NCBI GenBank assembly: GCA_022376465.1
Contig: JACDTU010000008.1
Location: 372,001-436,000 of the forward strand
Length of the DNA stretch: 64,000 nucleotides
Source: Cubamyces lactineus
Lineage: Eukaryota; Basidiomycota; Agaricomycetes; Polyporales; Polyporaceae
Direction: 5' to 3'
The notes under the pieces were generated by a model, which saw nothing but the letters and a program-made list of their open reading frames with translations, had not been told where the DNA came from and did not search any database. The position numbers were made by a program, and so were the translations under genes. Of this stretch, positions 45,901 through 55,728 are shown one piece after another (within the stretch, counting starts at the first letter, position 1; each line of letters begins with the position of its first letter).

Positions 45901-47811
45901 GGAGTGGTACAAATGCGAGAGGAAAGTGCTGAACAGCTGGCCGTATATCTGCGCGAGGTAGTCCACGTCCTGCGTCGGCCACTTGTCCAGCTCAATCTCG
46001 CTCGTCACGCGCGTGATGTTCGCCAACGCCTCTGGCACGCACTCTAGCGGCACCTCGTTGCGCTCGTAGAATTGCCGCACGATGTCCAGGAAGCATGCGA
46101 CGCGGTACGGCTGCCCAATGCGCCACCGCAGCGCGCACTCGTTGATCAGCTCGATGTGCGGCGCGGACAGAATTCCGAGCGACACTTCGTCGTCATCCCC
46201 GACCGCGGGGCTCAGCATCGCCTCTAGATCGGCGGAGATGCAGTACTCGAGGAGGCGCTTGTAGTACTTACGCGGGTTCGGGGGTATGAATGTGAAGTGG
46301 AATCCCACCTGGATCTCCTCGTCGCCTTCGAGCGCACTGGGTACTGCGTCAGGGTCGCTTGGCCCCAGGCCACCACCCAGCGAGAGCACCGAATGCCTAC
46401 TGCTTACGGATGCATGTCGCTGCGCCGAGGAGCTTGCATAGTACGAGTCGGGCCGGCTAGATGAGTAGCTGGAGTACACAGAGCCGGGTCTGCCATTCGA
46501 GGATTGTGTTGGTGGGAGCGCCTCGGATGGTGTCGATTTCGCCAGTTCAGGGTTGAACTGCACCATCACCACCATGAGTTGTGATAGGTGTGCCGTTTCG
46601 AGCGTTCGCCAGTATTGCCACGCGGCTTCACTGTCGAAATCCTCTCGACGGAACGGAAATGGAGCACCAGCGTTGATGTTCTTCAGACATGTCTGCCGGC
46701 CACTGTGAGTGTACTGCATCCTCCAGACAAGTAAACGTCTCGCATACCTTCAGGTCGTTCAGGGCAGCCTACAACCTGTCAGTACGACACAATCTCGTAT
46801 CCCAGCATGGCGACTCACTTTCTCTGTACAGTATGTGGCTAAATCCTCTATCTCCTTTTGTACAACATGGGCGGGCAGCTTGAACAACCGCGCAGCGGTC
46901 AATACCAGGGGCATATCATTCACTTGCATGCTGATGCGTTTCGTGGAGCTGACTGAGTCTCTGTGAGACGTCGACGCAGAGTCGTAACCGGAATCCGAGT
47001 AGGCCGGCTGAGCGGGGGCAAGCTTGGCGGTATACATTTCCAGGCGGGCGGTGAGCTCGGGCGAGACGTGACTGATGTGGCGCAGGCAGTCGCGAAGAAG
47101 CCGTACGAACTGCGCGATGTGGTTGTTCAGCTCCACCTTCCACCCGTCGCCTTGTAACGTCGGCTCTTTCTTCAGTACATTGGTCGCGTTTGTTGCGAAC
47201 ATGAGGATGAGTTCCTCGATCTTGCGATTCTCCTTCATCTGCCGTCGGAAGGTTTCGTCCTTGACTTGCCCGTAGAACACAGCCATTGTGCGCCGAATCA
47301 GTTGGTCTGAGTAACTGCAATTGCATGTAAGCCCGTGGGTCGATTACAATATCAGGAAGGGAGACGCACGCAGCATCTTTGCCCATGGCGATATCCTGCA
47401 ACTTCTGCTCCAGAACCTTGATTAGATCCTTGGGGAAGCGTACACCCTTCTGGCCGTCGCGAAAGAGGTCGCCAATAGAAAAGATGGAGCTAGAGAGAGC
47501 GCCATGAATCCTTGAGGAGTAGTCTCTATCGCGTTCTGGTTCTGAGGGGGTAGCCTCGGCGGGCTTGGGTTGCATCTGGTAGCTGAGTAGACTGGGGGCG
47601 GTAGATGTGATCAATGTCTAGGCGTGCAGCATTTGCATGGCGATACTCACGCTACGCGTAGTACAAAGCTTGAATGATGGATTCTGGATGAGTATGTTCA
47701 CGAAGATAGATGAAAGGCGTGGACGGACTTCATGAGCTCTTCATCGGATACCCGGAATCGGGAGGACCGCCTCTCGTGCATGGAGCCGCCAGCATAGCTG
47801 CGCCTAGACAT
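42927..47811 (-). CDS. Munc13-like protein (MHD1-C2-MHD2), fungal Unc13 family
   Basis: Predicted membrane-tethering and exocytosis factor, with two Munc homology domains around a C2 domain. The ATG at 47811-47809 opens MSRRSYAGGSMHERRSSRF and RVSDEELMK. Downstream exons carry SSSIFSIGDLFRDGQKGVRF, RTMAVFYGQVKDETFRRQMK and EELILMFATNATNVLKKE. A long exon (about 45607-46719) carries PFPFRREDFDSEAAWQYW and HFTFIPPNPRKYYKRLLEY. MHD1 lies near 44850-45530 (IDLFDSLRSPIQFLQDLEW). C2 lies near 44050-44600 (FTVKVAIAEGLVPLD, LDTFVTLSDEQGNRLAKTR). MHD2 follows (EILNVIEGLLVPPLSD, EVDIVFKWLKFLRDYFYAG). The C-terminus is Gln/Pro-rich and ends at 42927. Near 47728 the reading after DEELMK must change frame to reach RPRLSSIFVNILIQNPSF, so either a small intron was missed or there is a frameshift. 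Confidence 0.86.
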
Positions 47812-48701
47812 CAGACCGGAGTAGCACACAATACAGAACAGTTGTAAGCAGTATCCTCAGAACGTAGCCTTGGAAAGTCGTAACGGTCGTCGAGGACGGA
47901 GTGAGCAGATGAAGGAAAGCAGAGGAGCGAATGAAGTAAGCGCCGCAGCGTGGTCAAGCCAGCCCGCGGTGGCAGTCCAGCTAAGCATATACATAAGTCT
48001 CAATTGACGGCACTATATGCTATAGCCATCACCCACCTCAGAATGCTCGTCAGAATAAATCCAATGATATTACTGTGCGCAAGTCGCGATCATTCGCTGC
48101 AGATGAGGTCCATAACACTACTGAGTAACATAGTATTGCACTGATTTGTAGTGATTATGGTAGCCAGCCGCTCATGTAGCAAGCGCTAGTGAAGCGCCGT
48201 GGCACTTTCTTCATGGGCCTGAGCTTGAACCATAGCAATGAGCAACTACACATTGACACAGACATAGGGACGCGACAGACATCGAGGACGTTCTTGCGCA
48301 TCTCCTCTGTCAGCCTGTGCCACGGTATCCTGTCCCAACCGTATTACCGATGCCGCAAACCGACCACGTAGGGGACGCAGAGTGCGGATCCTGCATATTC
48401 CGGGCCCTCAGAGTGTTCAAATCTGCCTGCTCTGAACAACAACCAGTTCCGTTTGCATGAGCAGATTGAACGAACGATCCTTGAAATGGTGGCATATCGC
48501 ACGTCATGACCTTCGCAAACAGGCGGACGCTCACCGCCTGATAGATAAACTTGCAAGACCTTCAAACGCCTAGCAGTAGTAGAGTTCCTCCAAGCACTTC
48601 AATACATCAGTAGCCATCCTATGCAAGTCCACAACAGAGAGCGATCGTCCATATTCCAAGGTCATTTATAACCAACAGCAATAAATTGTCCTGCATTCCG
48701 T
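47812..48701. other. Intergenic region, about 0.9 kb
   Basis: It should hold the Munc13-like promoter and the 3' flank of the DUF1365 gene. Only short, non-matching frames are present. No repeat was recognised. Confidence 0.5.
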
Positions 48702-50542
48702 TCACTCGCCCTGAGCCGCACGAGCGGCGCGATCCCATCGTCCCCATGGCTCCAAACCTGGGACGAACCGCGCGCGGACCGCGGTGAATACCGCTTTCTC
48801 CAACATGTCCGTCATATGCATTGCGCAAATGATCAGGGTATTTGAGAGAGGAGCGCTCTCATCGAGAGGATGGGCGCGGGGCACGACGGCTCGGAGCACG
48901 TCGGGATCGGAGGAAGCTGCCAAGAGGAAGTGTCGTGGGAGTAGCCAGGTCCTAACTTTCTGGGTGTATAGGAGGCAAGGAGGCGCCTTCGGAGGTGAGA
49001 AAACCTGCAAGAAGAGCGCCTCTGAGTCCACGCGGAAGAGATCTTCTGAGCGTCCGAGGAGAAGCATATGCTGCGCGGAAGGCGCTAGGAGGAGCGTGCT
49101 GAAGAAGCGGGGAGCTGTATAGTGTATAGCTAGCCCTGGGTGCTGAGTTTCATGGCCAAGAGGAGAGAACATCTGCTGGCCCGTGGAGGGATCGCCAGAG
49201 CGGAGACAAATGACGATGCCTAACTCGTCCGCACGCCGAGCAAGGAAGCGTTCTACAACATGGCGTGCGTATTTCTCGAGCGCGCCTTCAGGCGGCCAGC
49301 CGACACCGCCATATACGCGCTCCTTCGTAGCCGCCGCACTGGCACCCTTTTGGGAAGAAGATGAGACAGTGCGCCAGCCTGCCGCAGCGGGCTTGGGGTC
49401 CGGTCGCGGGAAGACGTTGAGACGCTTCACGTAATGCAGGATCCACGCGTGGTAGAGAATGCGCGCGAAAGACAGCAACAGTGCGAATGGATACCCCGCG
49501 AGCGCGTACAAAAGCCCCGCCGAAGAGAGTGGATACGTGCGAGTTGCAGCGAGGGTCGCAGTGAGCTTTAGGAGGCCTCGAGTAAGTGTCTGTGCGTCGT
49601 TGCCGTCTGCCTTGGCCTCCGTTGCCGGTGGTTCAGTATGGAGGTGGATCCGGATTTTGGGCTGAGGCGGTGACTCCGCAAGGAGCGGAGAGTGCGGCGC
49701 GTGAGGTGCGGCCAGCGACACGGAGTAGGAACCAGACCGGTCGTTGAACGGTGAGACGTGGAAGTCTCGCTGAAAGGTCCAAGCATGGTTGAACCTAGGA
49801 CACAAGACATGCATTCAGTTACCCAACGCAGTAGATCACAATGCACACCCACCCTGATGGACATTGCGAGTCTTCGTTGACGCCTGGTCGTAGAACATGA
49901 ACATGCTTTTCCCCAAATGTGTTGTGAATCTCCAGGTTAAGACAACTTCCGTCAGCGCAGGACGAGATACCGACCTGCACAACTGCTACCGGACAAGATA
50001 CACACCTCCAGAACAACGCAGTAAAGTGCACCTTGCGAATCATAACAGAAGTAGACTGTGAGTGGATTGATGCCCTCGTACCCCAGGTAACTCGGCATGG
50101 TGAGCATCCACGCGTCACCGTCGGCCACCCATGCTTGAACCGTCGCTTTATCGAGCCCATGGAGCTCCAGGACGTCTGCAAGCTTCGCCTTCAGGCCACG
50201 CGTCCCCAACGCAGAGGCTGCGGTACTACCAGGTAGGAGATACGCGCCGCTCCGAAGACCCGTTACGCGCCACGACGTGCCTCCATATCCAAACAGCCAG
50301 CCACGCGCAAGGTCAAGCTTGTGAGATTCGAGCGCATCGAGCGAGAGTAGAAAAGCAAGCGTTGGGTATCTGAAGGCGTGTGCCGAAACCTCAGGAAGCA
50401 GACGAGCGTGAGAGATCGTGTTCTCGAGGATGTATGCGGTCGACGGCGAGGAGGGCTGATCGCGCTTGCCACGCCGCAAGGCACGCGCGAGGGTGCCGGC
50501 GGCAGCGATGACCAGCGTCACAACGACGGCGAGGACGGCCAT
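48702..50542 (-). CDS. DUF1365 family protein with N-terminal membrane anchor
   Basis: Function unknown; DUF1365 (PF07103) proteins occur in bacteria and fungi, often beside lipid-modifying enzymes. The start at 50542-50540 gives MAVLAVVVTLVIAAAGTLAR, a clear transmembrane anchor. Next are STAYILENTISHARLLPEVS, AHAFRYPTLAFLLSLDALES and NPLTVYFCYDSQGALYCVV, the conserved first half. After an intron come IHNTFGEKHVHVL, and after another FNHAWTFQRDFHVSPFNDRS, the family core. The large last exon (48702-49798) has LLYALAGYPFALLLSFARIL with YHAWILHYVKRLNVFPRP, then a less conserved C-terminal part with ARHVVERFLARRADEL. The C-terminal extension of about 200 residues seems specific to the fungal form. 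Reading is continuous. Confidence 0.8.
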
Positions 50543-51763
50543 GGAGACAGCGCAGAGCGGTTAGGCGCCCAATGAGCCGCGACTTTAATGCCGCAGTTTG
50601 GCCGCACTGCACGTCTTGCCTTTACACACATTGGTACAAACTCACATGCATGCTGCTGCGGCTTGTCACGGTCGCTGTGCTCTACAGGACGGTGCGAAAG
50701 ACCTGGGTAAGAATCTCCGTTACGTAACAAGAATGGGCATACCTGGCTGGACCATCTTCAAAACATCGCGCGCAGGGTGCCATGGCCCATCCTGCGGCCT
50801 GTTGTCGAGACTTTGACCATGTTTCTTCCAGTCCCGTCAGTCTTCATGATCTTAAACACACCCACCATCATAGTGAGCCGATCTTGTATCCTTGTGGGTC
50901 TAGCCCGGATCAGAGGCCCCGGTCTATGCCCTCGGGTTTGTTGCCGCCACATCAACTACGGACGTGCTGGTCACCGTTTACAGCCAATTACTCGCAGTCT
51001 CTTCAAGTATCGGTCAGTAGCGGCGGTGGTATGGCACGAACGAGACATCTGTAGGGTAAGCTCGGGTATATCACCCATGATGCATGATGTGCCAAGGGCG
51101 ATATAATAGAGGCTGTGCCAGCTCTCTGAGTTGAGCGTCGTTAGCCTGATGGATGGTCGCACCGCGGTACATCCTCTGTACCAGGCCATTGACATGGTGT
51201 ACGGAGAACACGGTACTCGAGAGGATTGAGTTGCGCAACTCAGGTGAGTTCTTCTGTCAACACTCTGAATCTCACGAAAGACGAAGGGAACCTGGACGAT
51301 GAAGGCCAAGTAGTTGACTACCCTACTTCTGATATGCCATGGCGGCTAAATCTCCATCAAAAGACCAGCGAGCAGAGCAACGGACAAGTTTCATCCATTG
51401 CTCGGCGATTGAGCCCCGGAATCCCGTGAGGGCTGTCCGACTTTCAACTCGCAAAACCCACTATGTAACCGTCCTGATGGATCCGAGCACGACGCATCGA
51501 AGTGTAGGGTGCTGCCCAGGTTGAAGGCAGTCCGTCCACGATCTGAACCATGCAACCATCAGACTCGCGTACTCTTTGCAAAACATGGTCAATCCTGGCC
51601 AACGCCCATGTGCGTCGGGCCATCAGGACGCTGGGCCGACAAGGTATAAAGAGGAGGCATGGTCGACGGTGGATCCCCATCCCGCTTGGTCGGTGCTTCG
51701 TTTTCTACTCCTACGCCTCCTTCTACATTCGCTCTCCATACTACTTCACCCTCTGGATTAGGG
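50543..51763. other. Divergent intergenic region, about 1.2 kb
   Basis: It lies between the DUF1365 start and the chitinase start. Frames are short and overlap in antisense. It holds the chitinase TATA box near its right end. Confidence 0.5.
51645..51650 (+). promoter_or_regulatory. TATA box of the chitinase gene
   Basis: The sequence AAGGTATAAAGAGG lies 114 bp upstream of the ATG at 51764. That leaves a 5' leader of about 80 nt, pyrimidine rich. Assigned by pattern only. Confidence 0.6.
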
Positions 51764-52880
51764 ATGTTCTCCACGTCTTTCTCGCGTCTTTTCACCCTTT
51801 GCTCGGCGCTGGCGTCTTTGAGCGTCGGTCTCGCTGCCCCTCACGCTCGTCGTGCGCAAGTTCCCTCTGGGCCGAAGTTTGTCATCTACACCGATGCTTA
51901 AATCGGTGACGGTAGCAGCGTCCTGCCGCCCCTCGACCAGATCCAGGGCTTCAACGTTGTGTAGGTCCTTTTGTAGTCGCAACGCAAAGACAGTATACTG
52001 ACAGCCCTTTGCAGTAACTTGGCATTCCTCCTTACCAGTGGGCCCGCCGACCAGGTCGCCAAGTGGGCTGCGCTGCCCGCTGACCAGCGTCAGCAGCTCA
52101 AGCAACAGTACAACAGCGCAGGCGTGTCCCTCGTCGTGTCCGCATTCGGCGAGACGGAGCACCCGACCTCGCAGGATCCGACGACGGTCGCGAACAGCCT
52201 CGCGCAGTTCGTGCTCAACACTGACCTGGACGGTATCGACATCGACTACGAGGAGTTTGAGCTCGTTGTGCAGCAGCCTGGTGTTGGCGAGGCGTGGCTC
52301 ACGACTTTGACGCAGACCCTGCGTCAGCATCTGCCTCAGGGCCAGTTTATCCTGAGCCATGCTCGTGGGTATTCTCGCACCTCATTCGATGTGGTGTCTG
52401 GTTTCTGACTACTTTTCCGCACAATAGCCGTCGGCCCTTGGTTCCAGCCCACGTTCTGCCCTGGCGGGTGCTACATCACTGTTGACAAGAACGTCGGATC
52501 ACTCATCGACTACTACAACATCCAGTTCTACAATCGTAAGTACCCGGCACCGACAGCGGTGATGAGCACGGCTGACCGCCACATCTGCAGAGTCGCCCAG
52601 CCCGGGTTACGAGGACTGCAACACGCTCCTCAACAGTGCGGGTGGATCCTCCATCTTCGAGATCCAGAAGAACGGCGTCGACGTCAACAAGCTCGTCATC
52701 GGCAAGCCCGGGACCACGGCAGACATTACCAACGGCGGCTTCATCGACCCGGCGACGCTCGGCACGTGCATCCAGCAGGCGGTGCAGGGTGGCTGGAACG
52801 CTGGTGTGATGGCGTTCCAGTTCCCGCACGCGGACACGAACTGGCTCTCGGCCGTCAAGGGCTCCTCCTTCGCCGCCTGA
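51764..52880 (+). pseudogene. GH18 chitinase-like gene with a premature TAA
   Basis: Secreted glycoside hydrolase family 18 enzyme, predicted to cut chitin or related N-acetylglucosamine glycans. The ATG at 51764 gives a signal peptide (MFSTSFSRLFTLCSALASL, then SVGLAAPHARRA). The first barrel strand PKFVIYTDA is followed at once by an in-frame TAA (51899-51901). The frame then continues IGDGSSVLPPLDQIQGFNVV, an intron with a GTAGGT donor, and NLAFLLTSGPADQVAKW. The catalytic strand is complete: LDGIDIDYEEFE, with the DxxDxDxE acid. Later exons give AVGPWFQPTFCPGGCY, LIDYYNIQFYN, VNKLVIGKPGTTAD and VMAFQFPHADTNWLSAVKG, ending at the TGA at 52878-52880. Everything but the TAA is in good order, so the loss is recent, or the base is a sequencing error. 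An intron that would remove it would be only 39 nt and would delete the conserved first strand. Confidence 0.8.
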
Positions 52881-53543
52881 GCAAACACGCGAGAAACGAC
52901 AGGATGGGGCCCGCCGGAAGACGCTGCGGGCCCCTACGAAGAGAATATGTAGTATTTGTTTTACGACCATGATCACGACCACGACATGTACGAGTAGGAG
53001 TAGAGTCACGAATAACGAAGCAGCCTCCCCGCTTGGGTCAAAACATATGTATTGTGCGAGGGGGTAGAGCATCGCCAGTGAGGAGCCAGCTGAACCTCAC
53101 ACAACATGCGACTGGGAAACTAGATGATTTCTGGAACTTTGGATTCCAGATTGCCTGCCTGGGGGAATCCGAACACTATGCTCAACGTGTATCAAAATCC
53201 CTGGGAGTTCGACGGTGCCCTGTCTAGCAATGTAGCATTAGCCACGGGCCCCGCACCCACCCCCCGCTGCCCGTGATAGGCTGCGCAAGATGGCGCCAGG
53301 CACTCGCTTCTACAATTATAGAGAATATGTCCCTATACATTGAGGGCAGGTTATTTCCGTTGAGCATATCCATTGGCGGGAATTGCATGTAATAGTATTC
53401 CATTCCAATGATGTCTAATAGGGTAACTGGTGTGGTTGGATGAGCAGTGATGGTGCATTATAAAGCGGATACTGTGTGAGAACGATAGCGTGTGCACATA
53501 GCATGGAGAATAGCAAGAAAGCTGGAGGGATGAAGAAGACGAA
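52881..53543. other. Convergent intergenic region
   Basis: About 660 bp between the chitinase and mitochondrial carrier 3' ends. A GC-rich hairpin (GGGCCCGC ... GCGGGCCC, about 52906-52933) lies some 25 bp after the chitinase stop and may be a 3' UTR structure. Nothing else was recognised. Confidence 0.5.
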
Positions 53544-54703
53544 TCACGCCATGCGGAGGACGGCCTCATAGATGGAGTACATCACTGCCGCATTGGGAAT
53601 GACACGCATGAGATGGGCACTCAGGCCACCGTATAGTGACAAGGCACCCTCCTCAGCGACGATGAGCCGGAGTGTTTGCCAGAGGCCAATATACTTAACC
53701 TTGCCATTGACGAGAGGTTGTCGCAGCCGTGTCCGGAGAACCTATGATGCACGTTCATACACTGTTCAGCAGCAGGCCCGCGACACTCACCTCATGAGGA
53801 TATGTGACGAGGGACGCGACACACTTGGCGGTTCCCGCACTTCCCAGCATACCAAGCCACTCCTGCATTCCACCCTTGCCTTGGGTCCCAGCAGTAAGGC
53901 GCTTCAGCCGCTCGTACAACACCCACTGGATCGTCCCCTCGGTCACGCCGAGGTAACTCGCACTCAGGCCTTTGTAGAATCCTCGAATACCCTCCTCCCG
54001 CATTATCTTCTTGATCATGGCCACCGACCCGCCCAATATTGTCCGTGGACCTGTACCCGAGGGCCGAAGCGCATCAAGCTGCAGTCGCGTCTTGATGACC
54101 CAGATTGGGTTTGTCGCAGAACCAGTGGCAATACCAGCGACAGCAGCGGCAGAGAGGTGCACCCAGGAGTTCTCCTCTCCGTTGTTGAAGCGGTCGGCGA
54201 TGATTTGCTTGCCGTTGCCATATGTGAAGAATTTGATACAACTAGCAGGGACAATGCCCACAAGTGTCGGTCCTAAGCCTTTGAACAGTGCACGCGGGGA
54301 CTCCCCGCGGTAGATATCCCTATGTCATTAAAAAAGCATGCGGTCAAGATACGCAACAATGATTATGGTTGAGACTGACCTGACGATATGGAGAGTTTCC
54401 ACGAAATGCCACAGAACATTGCGTCGAGGCACAACAATACCCGTAATCCCGTTGCCAGCAAAGCTAACAGCAGCAACCCTCTCCCTGAACAAGTCCGATT
54501 GCAACCGCGTTTTGACGACGTCGAATGGACTTGTCACGATAGCTCCGCACATCCCACCGAGCCTGCAACACCGTTAGACGAGCCCACTCGAACATGTTCT
54601 GGAAAGGATGCACCCGCCAGCGACGAAATGATGCCATGACTTTGCGGGCAGCCAGCTGCTTGTTGATGAATCTCCTACGGGCCTAAGGGGTATGCCGGCC
54701 ATC
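53544..54703 (-). CDS. Mitochondrial carrier, pyrimidine-nucleotide (Rim2/SLC25A33-36) type
   Basis: Inner-membrane solute carrier with three repeats. The ATG at 54703-54701 gives MAGIPLRPVGDSSTSSWLPA, then KSWHHFVAGG and, after a 49-nt intron, LGGMCGAIVTSPFDVVKTRL. The three signature motifs are PFDVVKTRLQ, NPIWVIKTRLQL and PHEVLRTRLRQP. The tryptophan in the second (P-x-W-x-x-K-T-R) is typical of the nucleotide/folate/FAD branch that includes Rim2. Other blocks: ALFKGLGPTLVGIVPASCIK, FFTYGNGKQIIADRF, GIRGFYKGLSASYLGVTEG, IQWVLYERLKRL and SLYGGLSAHLMRVIPNAAVM. It ends at the TGA at 53544-53546. Estimated length is about 360 residues. Intact. Substrate is inferred from motif resemblance only. 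Confidence 0.87.
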
Positions 54704-54930
54704 ACGCGAGGAGGGCGGGGAGGTGAACGAGACAGAGAGGAGCAGGGGGTCCAAGGGCGAGTGATACGTCGAGCTACCAGGAATTTTGGATAGAGGGATA
54801 AGATTAGATAGACGCCTATAAATCATTAACCTTTCGGCTAATCACGAGACCACTATTTTCGCGCCTATGCACATTGAGAGACTTGTCTGAATGTCTCTTG
54901 CTTCTGCTTGAGTTGGAAGGGCTGAGTCGG

Positions 54931-55728
54931 CTGCTCACACAATCTGCTTTGTATGTCTTCATCGGATTGTCTGTACTCTGCATTACTGATGAACCCTACA
55001 ACTCTACAGTTCGTCAGTGTCACTCCGAGCACACTCGACTCTCGGATACATATTCGCAACCGCCTTGTTCTTCGTCGACTAGCGCGAAATGAGTGCAATG
55101 TCCGGCGACGATCGATCGGTTACGAGTATCGGCACCGCCCCGACTTCGAGTCTTCAATCCTCCTCTCCTCGCACAGCGTGCATTCACCTAAAGCCTCGAG
55201 GAAGAGGTCTCAGAACGTCCGTCATCGCACAGCAAGATAGGAGGTTCTCAATAGGTGTCGACCGTCTTATTGTCCAGCGACGGGCGATGCAGTAACCAAG
55301 CCTCCGGAATCTACGCAATTTGAAGATGTTGCTCTACGAATCGCCAGGACTTGGCGGGTTTGCGCAGTAGCGTGGAGGAAGGTAACTCCCCGTGCTGGTT
55401 TATATGCTTTCTCAGGCACCGACGACAGCGGTGCTGAGCAGCTCGATTAGCTTGACCGGGACGCCACTTGCTACGAGCTACTAATCACCTATCGCTGGGC
55501 ACGTCGATCTGTTAATCACGGTGGCCTTGCACGTCTGCTCACCCGAAGCCACCCAACTCCTCGAAGCACAAGTACGGCTGTGCGCGACCCGTCGTGCTCG
55601 TCGGTCGGGTGATCCTACTGGCTTGACAGCGGGGCGCAGTTCGTGGGCCATGCGCACATTAGGGGAGCCCTAGGGGGAGGGCCGTTTAGTACATAAAGGC
55701 AGAGAGAGACGTGGCACTGGTCCAGGGA
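54931..55728 (+). repeat. Dispersed repeat, copy A (about 0.8 kb)
   Basis: This segment is closely similar to 63050-63890 in the same orientation. Shared runs include CACAATCTGCTT at the start, GACTAGCGCGAAATGAGTGC, the word TCTCAATAGGTGTCGA, CTCCCCGTGCTGGTTTATAT and GGGCCGTTTAGTACATAAAG near the end. Differences are mostly substitutions, plus small indels and one deletion of some 40-50 bases in copy A near 55565. An open frame in both copies reads CLYS-LL-N--TLQFV-VT then DSRIHIR and LRRLARNEC. It may be a decayed transposon or a duplicated gene fragment. The family is not recognised. Confidence 0.8.

Noticed and set aside
52906..52933. Rho-independent terminator after the chitinase
   Set aside because: The hairpin exists, but the gene is eukaryotic and no U-run follows; at most a 3' UTR structure.
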